A stretch of DNA of 64,000 nt from Pseudomonas ekonensis. GTDB taxonomy: Bacteria; Pseudomonadota; Gammaproteobacteria; Pseudomonadales; Pseudomonadaceae. Positions within the stretch are counted from its first letter, which is position 1, and each line of letters opens with the position of its first letter. The stretch lies in the NCBI RefSeq assembly GCF_019145435.1, contig NZ_JAHSTS010000001.1, positions 696,001 through 760,000 of the forward strand. The letters are read 5' to 3'. The position numbers and the translations under genes were made by a program. This document shows positions 1 through 7,575 of this stretch, in pieces. The notes under the pieces are model-generated. The model had not been told where the DNA came from. It made no database searches and saw only the letters and a list, made by a program, of their open reading frames with translations.

Positions 1-1
1 G

Positions 2-211
2 GTGCCGGGCCATTACCTGGGCGACAGCGGCCGCTCGCTGGCGTCGGTGCGGTTCACCGCCGACTACATCAAGGCCTTCGACGAAGAGACCGCCAAGGCC
101 AAGGACTCCGCCGCCCTGATCGCCGCGATGAAGAAGCGCTACCCGAAACTGGGCGAGGAAAGCTCCCTGGAGCTGAGCGCCAAGGTCGCCAAGGGCGAAA
201 TGAAGTGGTGA
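2..211 (+). CDS. C-terminal end of a probable MBL-fold metallo-hydrolase (partial)
   Basis: This is the last 69 codons of a gene that begins before the window and stops with TGA. The visible part runs from a GHYLGDSGRSL segment into a charged helix (YIKAFDEETAKAKD) and a lysine-rich tail. From memory this tail resembles the C-terminus of Pseudomonas MBL-fold hydrolases, but the metal-binding HxHxDH motif would lie upstream and cannot be seen. The reading frame has normal Pseudomonas codon use. The next gene starts 46 bases later on the same strand, so the two may be co-transcribed. The family assignment is tentative; that it is a real coding end is much safer. Confidence 0.5.
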   Translation: MPGHYLGDSGRSLASVRFTADYIKAFDEETAKAKDSAALIAAMKKRYPKLGEESSLELSAKVAKGEMKW

Positions 212-257
212 GCCGTTCCTGAACTTAGCAACACTCTCAAGCCAACTGGAGAATGTC

Positions 258-875
258 ATGAGCAAGATCGCAATCATCGGTGCCACCGGCCGGGCCGGCA
301 GCCAATTGCTGGAAGAGGCCCTGCGCCGTGGCCACAGCGTCACCGCCATCGCCCGGGACACGTCGAAGATCGGCACCCGTGCCGGTGTGACGGCCAAGTC
401 CCTCGACGTGCTGGACGCCGCTGCGCTGCAAGCGGCGGTGGCCGGCCATGACGCGGTGATCAGCGCCGCGCATTTCGCCACCGTGCCGGCCGCTGCCGTG
501 ACCGGTCCTGTGAAGCAGGCCGGGGTCAAGCGTCTGTTGGTGGTGGGCGGCGCCGGTTCGCTGCTGCTGCTGCCGGACGGCACCCGGGTGATCGACAGCG
601 CGGGTTTCCCGGCCGAGTACAAGGCCGAGGCCAGCGCCGGTGCCGCGTTCCTCGAGGCGTTGCGTCAGGAACAGGAATTGGACTGGACGTTCCTGTCACC
701 GTCGGCGGAGTTCGTCGAAGGTGAGCGCAGCGGCACGTTCCGGGTGGGCAAGGACGATCTGCTGGTCAGCGCCGAAGGCCGCAGCTGGATCACCTTCGCC
801 GATTACGCCATCGCCTTGATCGACGAGGTGGAGTCGCCGAAGCATTCGCGTCAGCGTTTCACTGTCGGTTACTGA
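258..875 (+). CDS. NAD(P)H-binding atypical SDR oxidoreductase (YwnB/NmrA-like)
   Basis: A 205-residue single-domain Rossmann protein. The N-terminus MSKIAIIGATGRAGS carries the GATGxxG dinucleotide-binding loop directly after the first beta strand, as in NAD(P)H-binding proteins of the NmrA/YwnB type. The length is typical of that family, which lacks the classical Tyr-x3-Lys SDR catalytic pair. A hydrophobic strand with VVGGAGSLLLLPDG lies mid-protein. Such enzymes usually act in the cytoplasm as quinone or flavin reductases or redox sensors; the substrate here cannot be read from the sequence. The start is supported by a GGAGAA Shine-Dalgarno a few bases upstream. A REPIN follows the gene. 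Confidence 0.85.
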   Translation: MSKIAIIGATGRAGSQLLEEALRRGHSVTAIARDTSKIGTRAGVTAKSLDVLDAAALQAAVAGHDAVISAAHFATVPAAAVTGPVKQAGVKRLLVVGGAGSLLLLPDGTRVIDSAGFPAEYKAEASAGAAFLEALRQEQELDWTFLSPSAEFVEGERSGTFRVGKDDLLVSAEGRSWITFADYAIALIDEVESPKHSRQRFTVGY

Positions 876-937
876 TCTTCCCCGCACTGCGGGAGCCACT
901 GTCTGGTTCCCGCTCCGGCGGTGCATTCACCGACGCT

Positions 938-1008
938 ATCGCCAGCAGGCTGGCTCCCACAGACTTCTCGGCGCCGCCGATCCTTGTGGGAGCCAGCCTG
1001 CTGGCGAT
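938..1008. repeat. REPIN (inverted REP pair)
   Basis: Two 24-bp arms (938-961 and 985-1008) are inverted copies of a REP with the core GGGAGCCAGCCTGCTGG. They flank a 23-bp spacer between the oxidoreductase gene and the converging LysR gene. The same REP type recurs at 13890-13989. Confidence 0.85.
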
Positions 1009-1041
1009 GACGTCAGTGAAGACGCCGCAACACCCAATGGC

Positions 1042-1923
1042 TCAGCGGGTATGCGCCTGCTCCACCAGCCACACCATCAGTTCCCGCAGCTTCGCCGACG
1101 GCTCTGGCCTGTCCGGCGCCACCACGTAATAGCCAAGCCCTGTCTTGACCTTCAGATCGAACGGCGTCACCAGCCGTCCGGCGTTCAGGTCATCGCCGAT
1201 CAACGACCAGTCACCGATCGCCACGCCCGTGCCGTGGGACGCCATCGACATGGCCTGGTCCAGCGTCTCGAAATGCTGGCCGCTGCCGATGTTGCTCAAC
1301 CGCAGGTCGGCGGCCTTCAGCCAGAGCGCCCAGTCCTGATCGTCGTGGGTGGGGTGCAGCAGCAAGTGCTGTTGCAGATCCGCCGGCGCGTTGAGGCCCG
1401 GTGCGCCCTTGAGCAGCATCGGCGAGCAGACCGGCGTCAGTTGTTCGTCGAACATGTGCAGCGCGGCCGGCAGGTCGTGGGGCGCGGTGCCGTAGATCAC
1501 CGCCGCGTCGAACTGTTCGCGCTGGAAATCCACCCCGTGCTGGAGCGAGGCGGTCAGCTTCACCGGCGCGTCCGGGCGTTCCCGTTGCCACTGCATCAGG
1601 CGCGGCAGCAGCCAGCGCATCACGCAGCTGGGCGCCTTGAGTTGCAGGGTCTCGCGCTTGGCGCCGATCTGCTCCACCGAATCGCCGATCAGGTCGAACA
1701 CCTGTTGGATCTTCGGCAGCCATTCGCGGCCTTCGGCGGTCAGCTCCAGCCCTCGGGCCAGGCGGATGAACAGCTCATAGCCCAGGTGATCCTCAAGCCC
1801 GGCGATCTGTCGGCTCACCGCGCCCTGGGTGATGTGCAACTGCTCGGCGGCCCGGGTGAAGTTGCAGCACTGCGCGGTGACCAGAAACGTGTGCAGGGCG
1901 GGCAGGGGAGGCAGTCGTTTCAT
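1042..1923 (-). CDS. LysR-family transcriptional regulator (GcvA-like)
   Basis: A 293-residue protein with an N-terminal winged helix-turn-helix: residues about 8-65 include LHTFLVTAQCCNFTRAA and the recognition helix ITQGAVSRQIAGLE. A periplasmic-binding-protein-like effector domain follows. The length and the opening MKRLPPLPALHTFL are typical of the GcvA subgroup. It is transcribed away from the decarboxylase gene, with 144 bases between the two start codons, which is the classical arrangement for a LysR protein that controls its neighbour and itself. A candidate operator lies in that gap and recurs before the ABC-importer operon, so both units are its likely targets. The inducer is unknown; a guanidino or polyamine compound is an inference from the target genes. 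Confidence 0.9.
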   Translation of the reverse strand: MKRLPPLPALHTFLVTAQCCNFTRAAEQLHITQGAVSRQIAGLEDHLGYELFIRLARGLELTAEGREWLPKIQQVFDLIGDSVEQIGAKRETLQLKAPSCVMRWLLPRLMQWQRERPDAPVKLTASLQHGVDFQREQFDAAVIYGTAPHDLPAALHMFDEQLTPVCSPMLLKGAPGLNAPADLQQHLLLHPTHDDQDWALWLKAADLRLSNIGSGQHFETLDQAMSMASHGTGVAIGDWSLIGDDLNAGRLVTPFDLKVKTGLGYYVVAPDRPEPSAKLRELMVWLVEQAHTR

Positions 1924-1949
1924 GTGGATCCAAGGTATGACGTGAGGAC

Positions 1950-1976
1950 ATGGCTAGTATGAGCTTTTATCGATTG
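1950..1976. promoter_or_regulatory. Candidate LysR operator upstream of the decarboxylase gene
   Basis: This 27-bp segment shares 22 identical bases with 5214-5240, upstream of the ABC-importer operon. The common core is ATGAG(C/T)TTTTATCGAT preceded by ATGGCT. It lies 26 bases in front of the LysR start codon and about 90 bases before the decarboxylase start, where a LysR protein would be expected to bind. That it is an operator is inferred from repetition and position. Confidence 0.55.
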
Positions 1977-2067
1977 TTGCGGCTATGGGGCGCCCGTTTC
2001 AATGAGGCCATTCCCGGACTTCCACAAACGGAGGCCGGAGTCTCAATCGAACAAGAAGGGCACAACC

Positions 2068-3705
2068 ATGGCGACATGCGGCGAAGTACTGGTCAAGTTA
2101 CTCGAGGGCTACGGGGTCGAGCAGGTGTTCGGCATCCCGGGGGTGCACACCGTGGAGCTGTATCGCGGGCTGGCCCGTTCGAGCATCAACCACGTCACCC
2201 CGCGGCATGAGCAGGGCGCCGGCTTCATGGCCGACGGCTATGCGCGCACCAGCGGCAAGCCGGGCGTGTGCTTCATCATCACCGGCCCCGGCATGACCAA
2301 CATCACCACCGCCATGGGCCAGGCCTACGCCGACTCGATCCCGATGCTGGTGATCTCCAGCGTGCAGTCGCGCAGCCAGTTGGGCGGCGGCCGCGGCAAG
2401 CTCCACGAGCTGCCGAACCAGAGCGCGCTGGTCGGCGGTGTGGCGGCGTTCTCCCACACCTTGATGTCCGCCTCGGAATTGCCGGCGGTGCTGGCCCGGG
2501 CGTTCGCGCTGTTCCAGGCCGGGCGTCCGCGCCCGGTGCACATCGAGATCCCGCTGGACGTGCTGGTGGAAGACGCCGATGACCTGCTCGCCAGCGTGCC
2601 GGTGCACATCGACCGCGCCGGTGCCGCCCCGTCGGCCGTGAACCGCATGGCCGAACGGCTGGCCGGCGCCCAGCGTCCGCTGATCCTCGCCGGCGGCGGC
2701 GCCATCGACGCGGCGGCCGAACTCACCGAACTGGCCGAACGGCTGGACGCGCCGGTGGCGCTGACCATCAACGCCAAAGGCATGTTGCCGTCGGGCCATC
2801 CGCTGCTGATCGGTTCGACCCAGAGCCTGGTCGCCACCCGTGCGCTGGTGGCCGATGCCGATGTGGTGCTGGCCATCGGCACTGAACTGGCGGAAACAGA
2901 CTACGACGTCACCTTCGCCGGCGGCTTCGAGATTCCCGGCCAACTGCTGCGCGTCGACATCGACCCGGACCAGACCGTGCGCAACTACCCGCCGCACGTG
3001 GCGCTGGTGGCCGACTCGCGCAACGCGGCCCAGGCCTTGCTCAGCGCATTGGCCCGGTACCCCCTGGCCGAACGCCGCAACGATTGGGGCCAGGTGCGCG
3101 CCGCCCGCCTGCGCGAGGAACTGGCCGCCGGCTGGGACGCGCCGGCCCTGGCCCAGACCCGCTTCCTCGAAACCGTCCTGCACGAACTGCCTGAAGCGGT
3201 GTTCGTCGGCGACTCCACGCAACCGGTGTACACCGGCAACCTCACCTTCAACCCGGATCATCCGCGCCGCTGGTTCAACGCCTCCACCGGCTACGGCACC
3301 CTCGGCTACGCCTTGCCGGCGGCCATCGGCGCCTGGCTGGGCGGCCGCCCGGAGCAAGGCGCGCGCCCGCCGGTGGTGTGCCTGATCGGCGACGGCGGCC
3401 TGCAGTTCACCCTGCCGGAACTGGCCAGCGCCGTGGAGGCGCGGGTGCCGGTGATCGTCCTGCTGTGGAACAACCAGGGCTACGAAGAGATCAAGCGCTA
3501 CATGGTCAACCGGTCCATCGAACCGGTGGGCGTGGACATTTACACCCCGGACTTCATCGGCGTGGCCCAGGCCCTGGGCTGCGCGGCCCACTCGGCCGGC
3601 TCCGTCGAGCAACTGCGTGGCGCGCTGCGGGCGGCCACGGACCGTCAGGGCCCGACCCTGATCGAAATCGACCAGACCCAATGGATGAAGGCGGTGGCGC
3701 AATGA
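2068..3705 (+). CDS. aruI: Thiamine-diphosphate decarboxylase, probable 5-guanidino-2-oxopentanoate decarboxylase
   Basis: A 545-residue enzyme of the acetolactate-synthase/benzoylformate-decarboxylase family. Its three domains are visible in order. The pyrimidine-binding domain has the catalytic glutamate in TPRHEQGAG (about residue 48). A central domain carries the GGGAIDAAAEL segment. The PP-binding domain has the GDGGLQFTLPEL...NN thiamine-diphosphate motif. AruI-type enzymes decarboxylate 5-guanidino-2-oxopentanoate, the keto acid of arginine, to 4-guanidinobutyraldehyde. The downstream overlapping aldehyde dehydrogenase fits the next step; no aruH transaminase is visible. The start is set at the ATG beginning MATCGEVL, behind an AAGAAGG-type site; an in-frame start 66 bases upstream is unlikely. 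The stop overlaps the next start (ATGA), so the pair is translationally coupled. The substrate is inferred. Confidence 0.8.
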   Translation: MATCGEVLVKLLEGYGVEQVFGIPGVHTVELYRGLARSSINHVTPRHEQGAGFMADGYARTSGKPGVCFIITGPGMTNITTAMGQAYADSIPMLVISSVQSRSQLGGGRGKLHELPNQSALVGGVAAFSHTLMSASELPAVLARAFALFQAGRPRPVHIEIPLDVLVEDADDLLASVPVHIDRAGAAPSAVNRMAERLAGAQRPLILAGGGAIDAAAELTELAERLDAPVALTINAKGMLPSGHPLLIGSTQSLVATRALVADADVVLAIGTELAETDYDVTFAGGFEIPGQLLRVDIDPDQTVRNYPPHVALVADSRNAAQALLSALARYPLAERRNDWGQVRAARLREELAAGWDAPALAQTRFLETVLHELPEAVFVGDSTQPVYTGNLTFNPDHPRRWFNASTGYGTLGYALPAAIGAWLGGRPEQGARPPVVCLIGDGGLQFTLPELASAVEARVPVIVLLWNNQGYEEIKRYMVNRSIEPVGVDIYTPDFIGVAQALGCAAHSAGSVEQLRGALRAATDRQGPTLIEIDQTQWMKAVAQ

Positions 3706-5162
3706 GTTCGGCCCTGAATTTCCCGACGACCCTCGACGGTCTCTACATCAATGGCCAATGGTCGTCCGGCGGCGAACACCTGCGGGTGATCAACCCGGCC
3801 ACCGAAGCGCTGCTGACCACGGTCAACGGCGGCGGCGAGCGCGCGGTCGAGCAAGCGGTGACGGCGGCGGCCGAGGCCTTCAAGGCCTGGTCGAAGACCT
3901 CCGGCGCCGAGCGTGCGGCGATCCTGCGCAACATCGCCAACGGCGTGCGCAACGGCCGCGAACACCTGATGAAGCTGCAATCGAGCAACAACGGCAAGCC
4001 ACTGTTCGAGGCGGTCATCGACGTCGATGACGTGATCGCGACGTTCGAGTATTACGCCGGGCTGGCCGAAGGCCTGGACGCCAGGAACGATGCGGATGTG
4101 CCGCTGCCCAGCGACGATTTCAGCGCCCGTGTGCGCCGCGAGCCGTGCGGCGTGGTCGGGCTGATCGTGCCGTGGAACTTCCCGATGGTCACCACCGCAT
4201 GGAAGCTCGCCCCGGCCCTGGCCGCCGGCTGCTGCGTGGTGCTCAAGCCGTCGGAGGTCACGCCGCTGGCGGAGCTGGAACTGGCGGCGATCATCGCCGA
4301 GTCCGGCCTGCCCGACGGCGTGTTCAACCTGGTCTGCGGCACCGGTCTGGCGGTGGGGGCGCCGCTGGCGGCGGATCCGCGCATCGCCAAGGTGTCGTTC
4401 ACCGGCAGCAACGCGGTGGGGGTGCAGGTGATGCAGCGCGCCGCCGAGACCGTGAAGGGCGTGAGTCTGGAACTGGGCGGCAAATCCTCGCTGCTGGTGC
4501 TGGCCGACGCGGATCTCGATCTGGCGGTAGAACTGGCCTGCGGCGGCGCCTTCTTCAACGCCGGGCAAATGTGCTCGGCCACCAGCCGGGTGCTGGTCGC
4601 CGATGAACTGGCCGACGAGTTCCTCACGCGGCTCAAGGCCCGCGCCGAGAAGATCCGCGTGGCCGATCCGTTCGACGCGGACGTGGAGATGGGCGCGCTG
4701 GTCAATCAGGCGCAGTACCAGCGGGTGCTCGGCCACATCGACCGCGGCCTGAGCGCCGGGGCGAAGCTGGTGTGCGGCGGCAACCGTCCCGCCGACCTGG
4801 CCCGCGGCTATTTTCTGCAGCCGACGGTGTTCACCGAAGTGCCCCTGGACAGTGCGCTGTGGTGCGAAGAGATCTTCGGGCCGGTGGTGTGCGTGCGCAG
4901 TTTCGCCACCGAGGCCGAGGCGGTCGCCCTGGCCAACGACAGCCGGTTCGGCCTGGTGGCCAGTGTGGTCACCCGTGACGCCGAGGCCGCGGACCGGGTC
5001 GCCGACGCCCTGCAGGCGGGGCTCGTGTGGCTGAACGCGCCGCAGGTGATCTTCCCGCAGACCGCCTGGGGCGGCTACAAGCAGAGCAGCCTGGGACGTG
5101 AGCTGGGGCCGTGGGGACTGGCCGCGTTCCAGGAGATCAAGCACGTGGTGCGGGCGCTCTGA
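3702..5162 (+). CDS. NAD(P)-dependent aldehyde dehydrogenase
   Basis: A 486-residue member of the ALDH superfamily with all landmarks: the PWNFP cofactor-pocket motif, KPSEVTPL, the FTGSNAVG Rossmann loop, the general-base glutamate in LELGGKS, and the nucleophilic cysteine in GQMCS. The FGPV segment is near the C-terminus. Its closest relatives by eye are betaine-aldehyde and guanidinobutyraldehyde dehydrogenases. It starts inside the stop codon of the decarboxylase gene, so the natural inference is that it oxidises the aldehyde that enzyme releases (4-guanidinobutyraldehyde to 4-guanidinobutyrate). The ALDH family is certain; the exact aldehyde is not. Confidence 0.9.
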   Translation: MSSALNFPTTLDGLYINGQWSSGGEHLRVINPATEALLTTVNGGGERAVEQAVTAAAEAFKAWSKTSGAERAAILRNIANGVRNGREHLMKLQSSNNGKPLFEAVIDVDDVIATFEYYAGLAEGLDARNDADVPLPSDDFSARVRREPCGVVGLIVPWNFPMVTTAWKLAPALAAGCCVVLKPSEVTPLAELELAAIIAESGLPDGVFNLVCGTGLAVGAPLAADPRIAKVSFTGSNAVGVQVMQRAAETVKGVSLELGGKSSLLVLADADLDLAVELACGGAFFNAGQMCSATSRVLVADELADEFLTRLKARAEKIRVADPFDADVEMGALVNQAQYQRVLGHIDRGLSAGAKLVCGGNRPADLARGYFLQPTVFTEVPLDSALWCEEIFGPVVCVRSFATEAEAVALANDSRFGLVASVVTRDAEAADRVADALQAGLVWLNAPQVIFPQTAWGGYKQSSLGRELGPWGLAAFQEIKHVVRAL

Positions 5163-5181
5163 ACGCCCGAAAAAAGTGAAC

Positions 5182-5204
5182 GCATGCCTCGCAATGAGGC
5201 ATGC
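5182..5204. terminator. Hairpin after the aldehyde dehydrogenase gene
   Basis: A perfect 9-bp stem (GCATGCCTC / GAGGCATGC) with a 5-base loop begins 20 bases after the dehydrogenase stop. It lacks a following U-tract, so it may be an mRNA 3'-end stabiliser or a Rho-assisted end rather than a strong intrinsic terminator. Confidence 0.45.
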
Positions 5205-5213
5205 GCCGGCGTC

Positions 5214-5240
5214 ATGGCTCCAATGAGTTTTTATCGATGG
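5214..5240. promoter_or_regulatory. Second copy of the candidate LysR operator, before the ABC importer
   Basis: It matches 1950-1976 at 22 of 27 positions, again with ATGAGTTTTTATCGAT as the core. It lies about 140 bases before the binding-protein gene. Two copies in front of two functionally linked units suggest one regulator controls both. It could also encode a short peptide (MSFYR in both copies), but no ribosome-binding site supports that. Confidence 0.5.
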
Positions 5241-5280
5241 TCAGCGCTTGCGCCCGACCTCAGGATGAATCCGCCGACCT

Positions 5281-5313
5281 CGCCCAAGCCCTTTGAAACC
5301 GGGGGCTTGGGCG
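5281..5313 (+). promoter_or_regulatory. Leader hairpin before the ABC-importer operon
   Basis: An 11-bp perfect stem (CGCCCAAGCCC / GGGCTTGGGCG) with an 11-base loop lies 65 bases before the binding-protein start codon and after the candidate operator. If the promoter is near the operator, the hairpin would be in the 5' leader. No T-run follows it. A role in attenuation or mRNA stability is only a possibility. Confidence 0.35.
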
Positions 5314-5378
5314 GTTCCGGACGGTCAGCGCAAAGGTTGCGGTCAATCTCATACTTACAAGAACAATGGGAGTCCTTC

Positions 5379-6482
5379 ATGGGCGAGCACGATCTGAACA
5401 GGCGTCAATTCATCAAGACCGTCGGCGTGGCCTCGGTGGCCGCGGCGGCGTTGAGCATGCCCTTCATCCGGGCGAGCGCCAGCGACACCCGCTTCGCCGG
5501 CAAGACCCTGCGCCTGCTGACCTGGTCGGATGACACCGGCCTGGCCGCGTTGCGCAACATCGCCGCGACCTTCGAGGCCAAGACCGGCGCCAAGGTGATC
5601 GCCGACCGCACCGGCAGCACCTCGGAAATGGTCGCCAAGCTCAAGGCCGGCGGCGACCGTCCGCAGTACGACATCATCACCCTGGCCGGCGTCGGCGCCG
5701 AAGGCCTGGCCGCCGCCGGGCTGTTGGAAAAGCCCGACCTGAACCGCATCCCCAACCTGATCGACGTGCCGGAAAAGTACCGCACCGGCGCCAACGGCCA
5801 CGGCATCGGCTACCTGCTGTGGTGCAACAGCCTGGTCTACAGCACCCGCACCCAGGCCGCCGCGCCGGACAGCTACGCCGCGCTGTGGGACGCCGATCTT
5901 GCGCCGAACATCTTCCTGCCGCCGCCGAACTGGACCGAGGCGATGGACCTGATCATCATCGCCGCCAAACTGGCCGGCGGCGACGAGCACAACATCGAGC
6001 CGGGCTTCAAGAAGCTGGCCGAACTCAAGGGCCGCGTGGTGACCCTGGGCGAGAACCCCAACCAGATCGCCGAGCTGTTCCGCACCGGATCCCTGGACAT
6101 GGGCGGGCTCTACGCCCCGGCGTTCTTCCCCAAGCAGATCCGCGACGCGAACTACGGCCTGGGCGCCACGTTCGGCATGAAGGAAGGGTTCTACACCGAC
6201 CTGATGCTGTCGGTGATGCCCAAGAACCGTCCCGGCGACACCGACCTGGCCTACGCCTTCATCGATCACTCCCTCGACCCGCTGGTGCAGGGCAAGATGG
6301 CCGAAGACATCTTCAACGGCCCGGTCAACGCCAAGGCGATCATCTCCGCCGAAGCGCGCAAGAGCCCGTACATCCTGACGCCGGAGCAGATCGCCGAGAA
6401 GGCGATCATGCACGACAACGCCTTCCTGGCCACCGTGCATGACCAGTGGATCCGTCGCTACACGGAAATCTTTTCTTCCTGA
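5379..6482 (+). CDS. ABC importer periplasmic binding protein, polyamine type (PotD/PotF-like), Tat signal
   Basis: A 367-residue solute-binding protein of the spermidine/putrescine family. The N-terminus contains a twin-arginine motif (NRRQFIKTVG) followed by a hydrophobic stretch and an alanine-rich cleavage region (FIRASAS), so export is probably by the Tat route. The mature part begins with TLRLLTWSDDTGLAALR, typical of iron/polyamine-type binding proteins, and has the usual family length. The start is chosen at MGEHDLNRR behind GGGAG; an upstream in-frame ATG would add 65 residues of poor quality before the signal. The two permease genes and the ATPase gene follow. Uptake of a guanidino or polyamine compound is inferred from the neighbouring catabolic genes. 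Confidence 0.88.
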   Translation: MGEHDLNRRQFIKTVGVASVAAAALSMPFIRASASDTRFAGKTLRLLTWSDDTGLAALRNIAATFEAKTGAKVIADRTGSTSEMVAKLKAGGDRPQYDIITLAGVGAEGLAAAGLLEKPDLNRIPNLIDVPEKYRTGANGHGIGYLLWCNSLVYSTRTQAAAPDSYAALWDADLAPNIFLPPPNWTEAMDLIIIAAKLAGGDEHNIEPGFKKLAELKGRVVTLGENPNQIAELFRTGSLDMGGLYAPAFFPKQIRDANYGLGATFGMKEGFYTDLMLSVMPKNRPGDTDLAYAFIDHSLDPLVQGKMAEDIFNGPVNAKAIISAEARKSPYILTPEQIAEKAIMHDNAFLATVHDQWIRRYTEIFSS

Positions 6483-6503
6483 GTCGAACGCAAACCTTCA
6501 GAA

Positions 6504-6615
6504 CACCGCGAACCCTGTGGGAGCTGGCTTGCCAGCGATGACGGCCGACCTGTCGAAAAGGCGGTCACTGCAGACTGCTATCGCTGGCAAGCCAGCTCCC
6601 ACAGGGTTCGCGGTG
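6504..6615. repeat. REPIN with perfect 36-bp arms inside the ABC-importer operon
   Basis: Arms at 6504-6539 and 6580-6615 are perfect reverse complements over 36 bp, with the REP core GTGGGAGCTGGCTTGCCAGC. The 40-bp spacer is unique. It fills most of the gap between the binding-protein and first permease genes, so a transcript would fold a very stable structure there. Confidence 0.9.
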
Positions 6616-6666
6616 GTCAGGAAATCTGTGTTTGTCAGTTGTTCTTCCATTGACGAGATCATTGCC

Positions 6667-7575
6667 ATGGAACATCAATCCCTGACCCACCCGGTCGGCG
6701 CGGCAGACGCGCGTGCGGCGCGCGGCGTTTCGCCCACCGTCCGGGCGTGGTTTTTCCTCACGCCGTCGATGCTGTTCCTCGGCGTGCTGATCGCCGCGAG
6801 CCTGCTGGTGCTGCGCATGAGCATCGGCACCAAGGGCGCGGAGTGGACGGGCTTCAGCCTGGCCAGCTACGCGCAGCTGCTCGAAGCGTACTACCTCAAG
6901 TCGCTGCTGCTGACCCTGCGCCTGGCGCTGATCAGCGCGGTGATCGCCGTGCTGCTGGCGATCCCGGTGGCGTACACCATGTCGCGCCTGACGTCGCCGT
7001 TCGTGCGGCGGATCTTCCTGGCGGCGGTGCTGCTGCCGCTGCTGGTCAACCTGCTGCTGCAAAGCTACGGCTGGCTGGTGATCCTGGGGCCCGGCGGCAT
7101 GCTCAACCAGACCCTGATGGGGCTGGGCCTGATCAAGCGGCCGATCATGCTGCTGTACAACCAGAACGGCGTGCTGATGGGCTTGGTGCAGACGGCGTTT
7201 CCGCTGGCCGTGCTGCCGATCGCCAGCGCCATGCGCGGCGTGTCGCGCAGCTTCGAGGAGGCCGCCGCGACCCTGGGCGCCAGCCGTTGGCAGGTGTTCC
7301 GCCAGGTGGTGCTGCCGATGAGCCTGCCGGGGATCATCACCGGCGCGACGCTGGTGTTCGCCTACAACGCCAGCAGCTTCGTGGTGCCGCTGCTGCTGGG
7401 CGGCCGGCGGGTGCCGATGCTGGCGGTGATGGTGCACGACCAGATCGCCCCGCTGATGAACTGGCCCGCCGCATCCGCCGCCGGCGTGGTACTGATCGTC
7501 ACCACGCTGGCGATCATGACCCTGTCCGAATACGTCACCGGCCGCCGTCGCCGGTTGCTGGAGGCTTCGCAATGA
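6667..7575 (+). CDS. ABC importer permease 1 (PotB-like)
   Basis: A 302-residue inner-membrane permease of the binding-protein-dependent family. Six hydrophobic segments are evident, starting with AWFFLTPSMLFLGVLIAASL. The EAA loop that docks onto the ATPase is seen in EEAAATLGASRWQVFRQVVLP near the C-terminal third. The start is the ATG giving MEHQSLTHPVG, directly after the REPIN; longer in-frame extensions would read through that repeat. Its stop overlaps the next start (ATGA). It pairs with the second permease to form the channel for the polyamine-type substrate. Confidence 0.88.
   Translation: MEHQSLTHPVGAADARAARGVSPTVRAWFFLTPSMLFLGVLIAASLLVLRMSIGTKGAEWTGFSLASYAQLLEAYYLKSLLLTLRLALISAVIAVLLAIPVAYTMSRLTSPFVRRIFLAAVLLPLLVNLLLQSYGWLVILGPGGMLNQTLMGLGLIKRPIMLLYNQNGVLMGLVQTAFPLAVLPIASAMRGVSRSFEEAAATLGASRWQVFRQVVLPMSLPGIITGATLVFAYNASSFVVPLLLGGRRVPMLAVMVHDQIAPLMNWPAASAAGVVLIVTTLAIMTLSEYVTGRRRRLLEASQ

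Noticed and set aside
1950..1985. Short conserved leader peptide beginning MSFYR before two operons
   Set aside because: The shared DNA lacks ribosome-binding sites and the frames diverge immediately after the motif, so a DNA-binding site explains it better.
3645..5144. 499-codon antisense frame over the aldehyde dehydrogenase gene
   Set aside because: The plus-strand frame has all catalytic motifs of an aldehyde dehydrogenase; the antisense product is Arg/His/Gln-rich and featureless.
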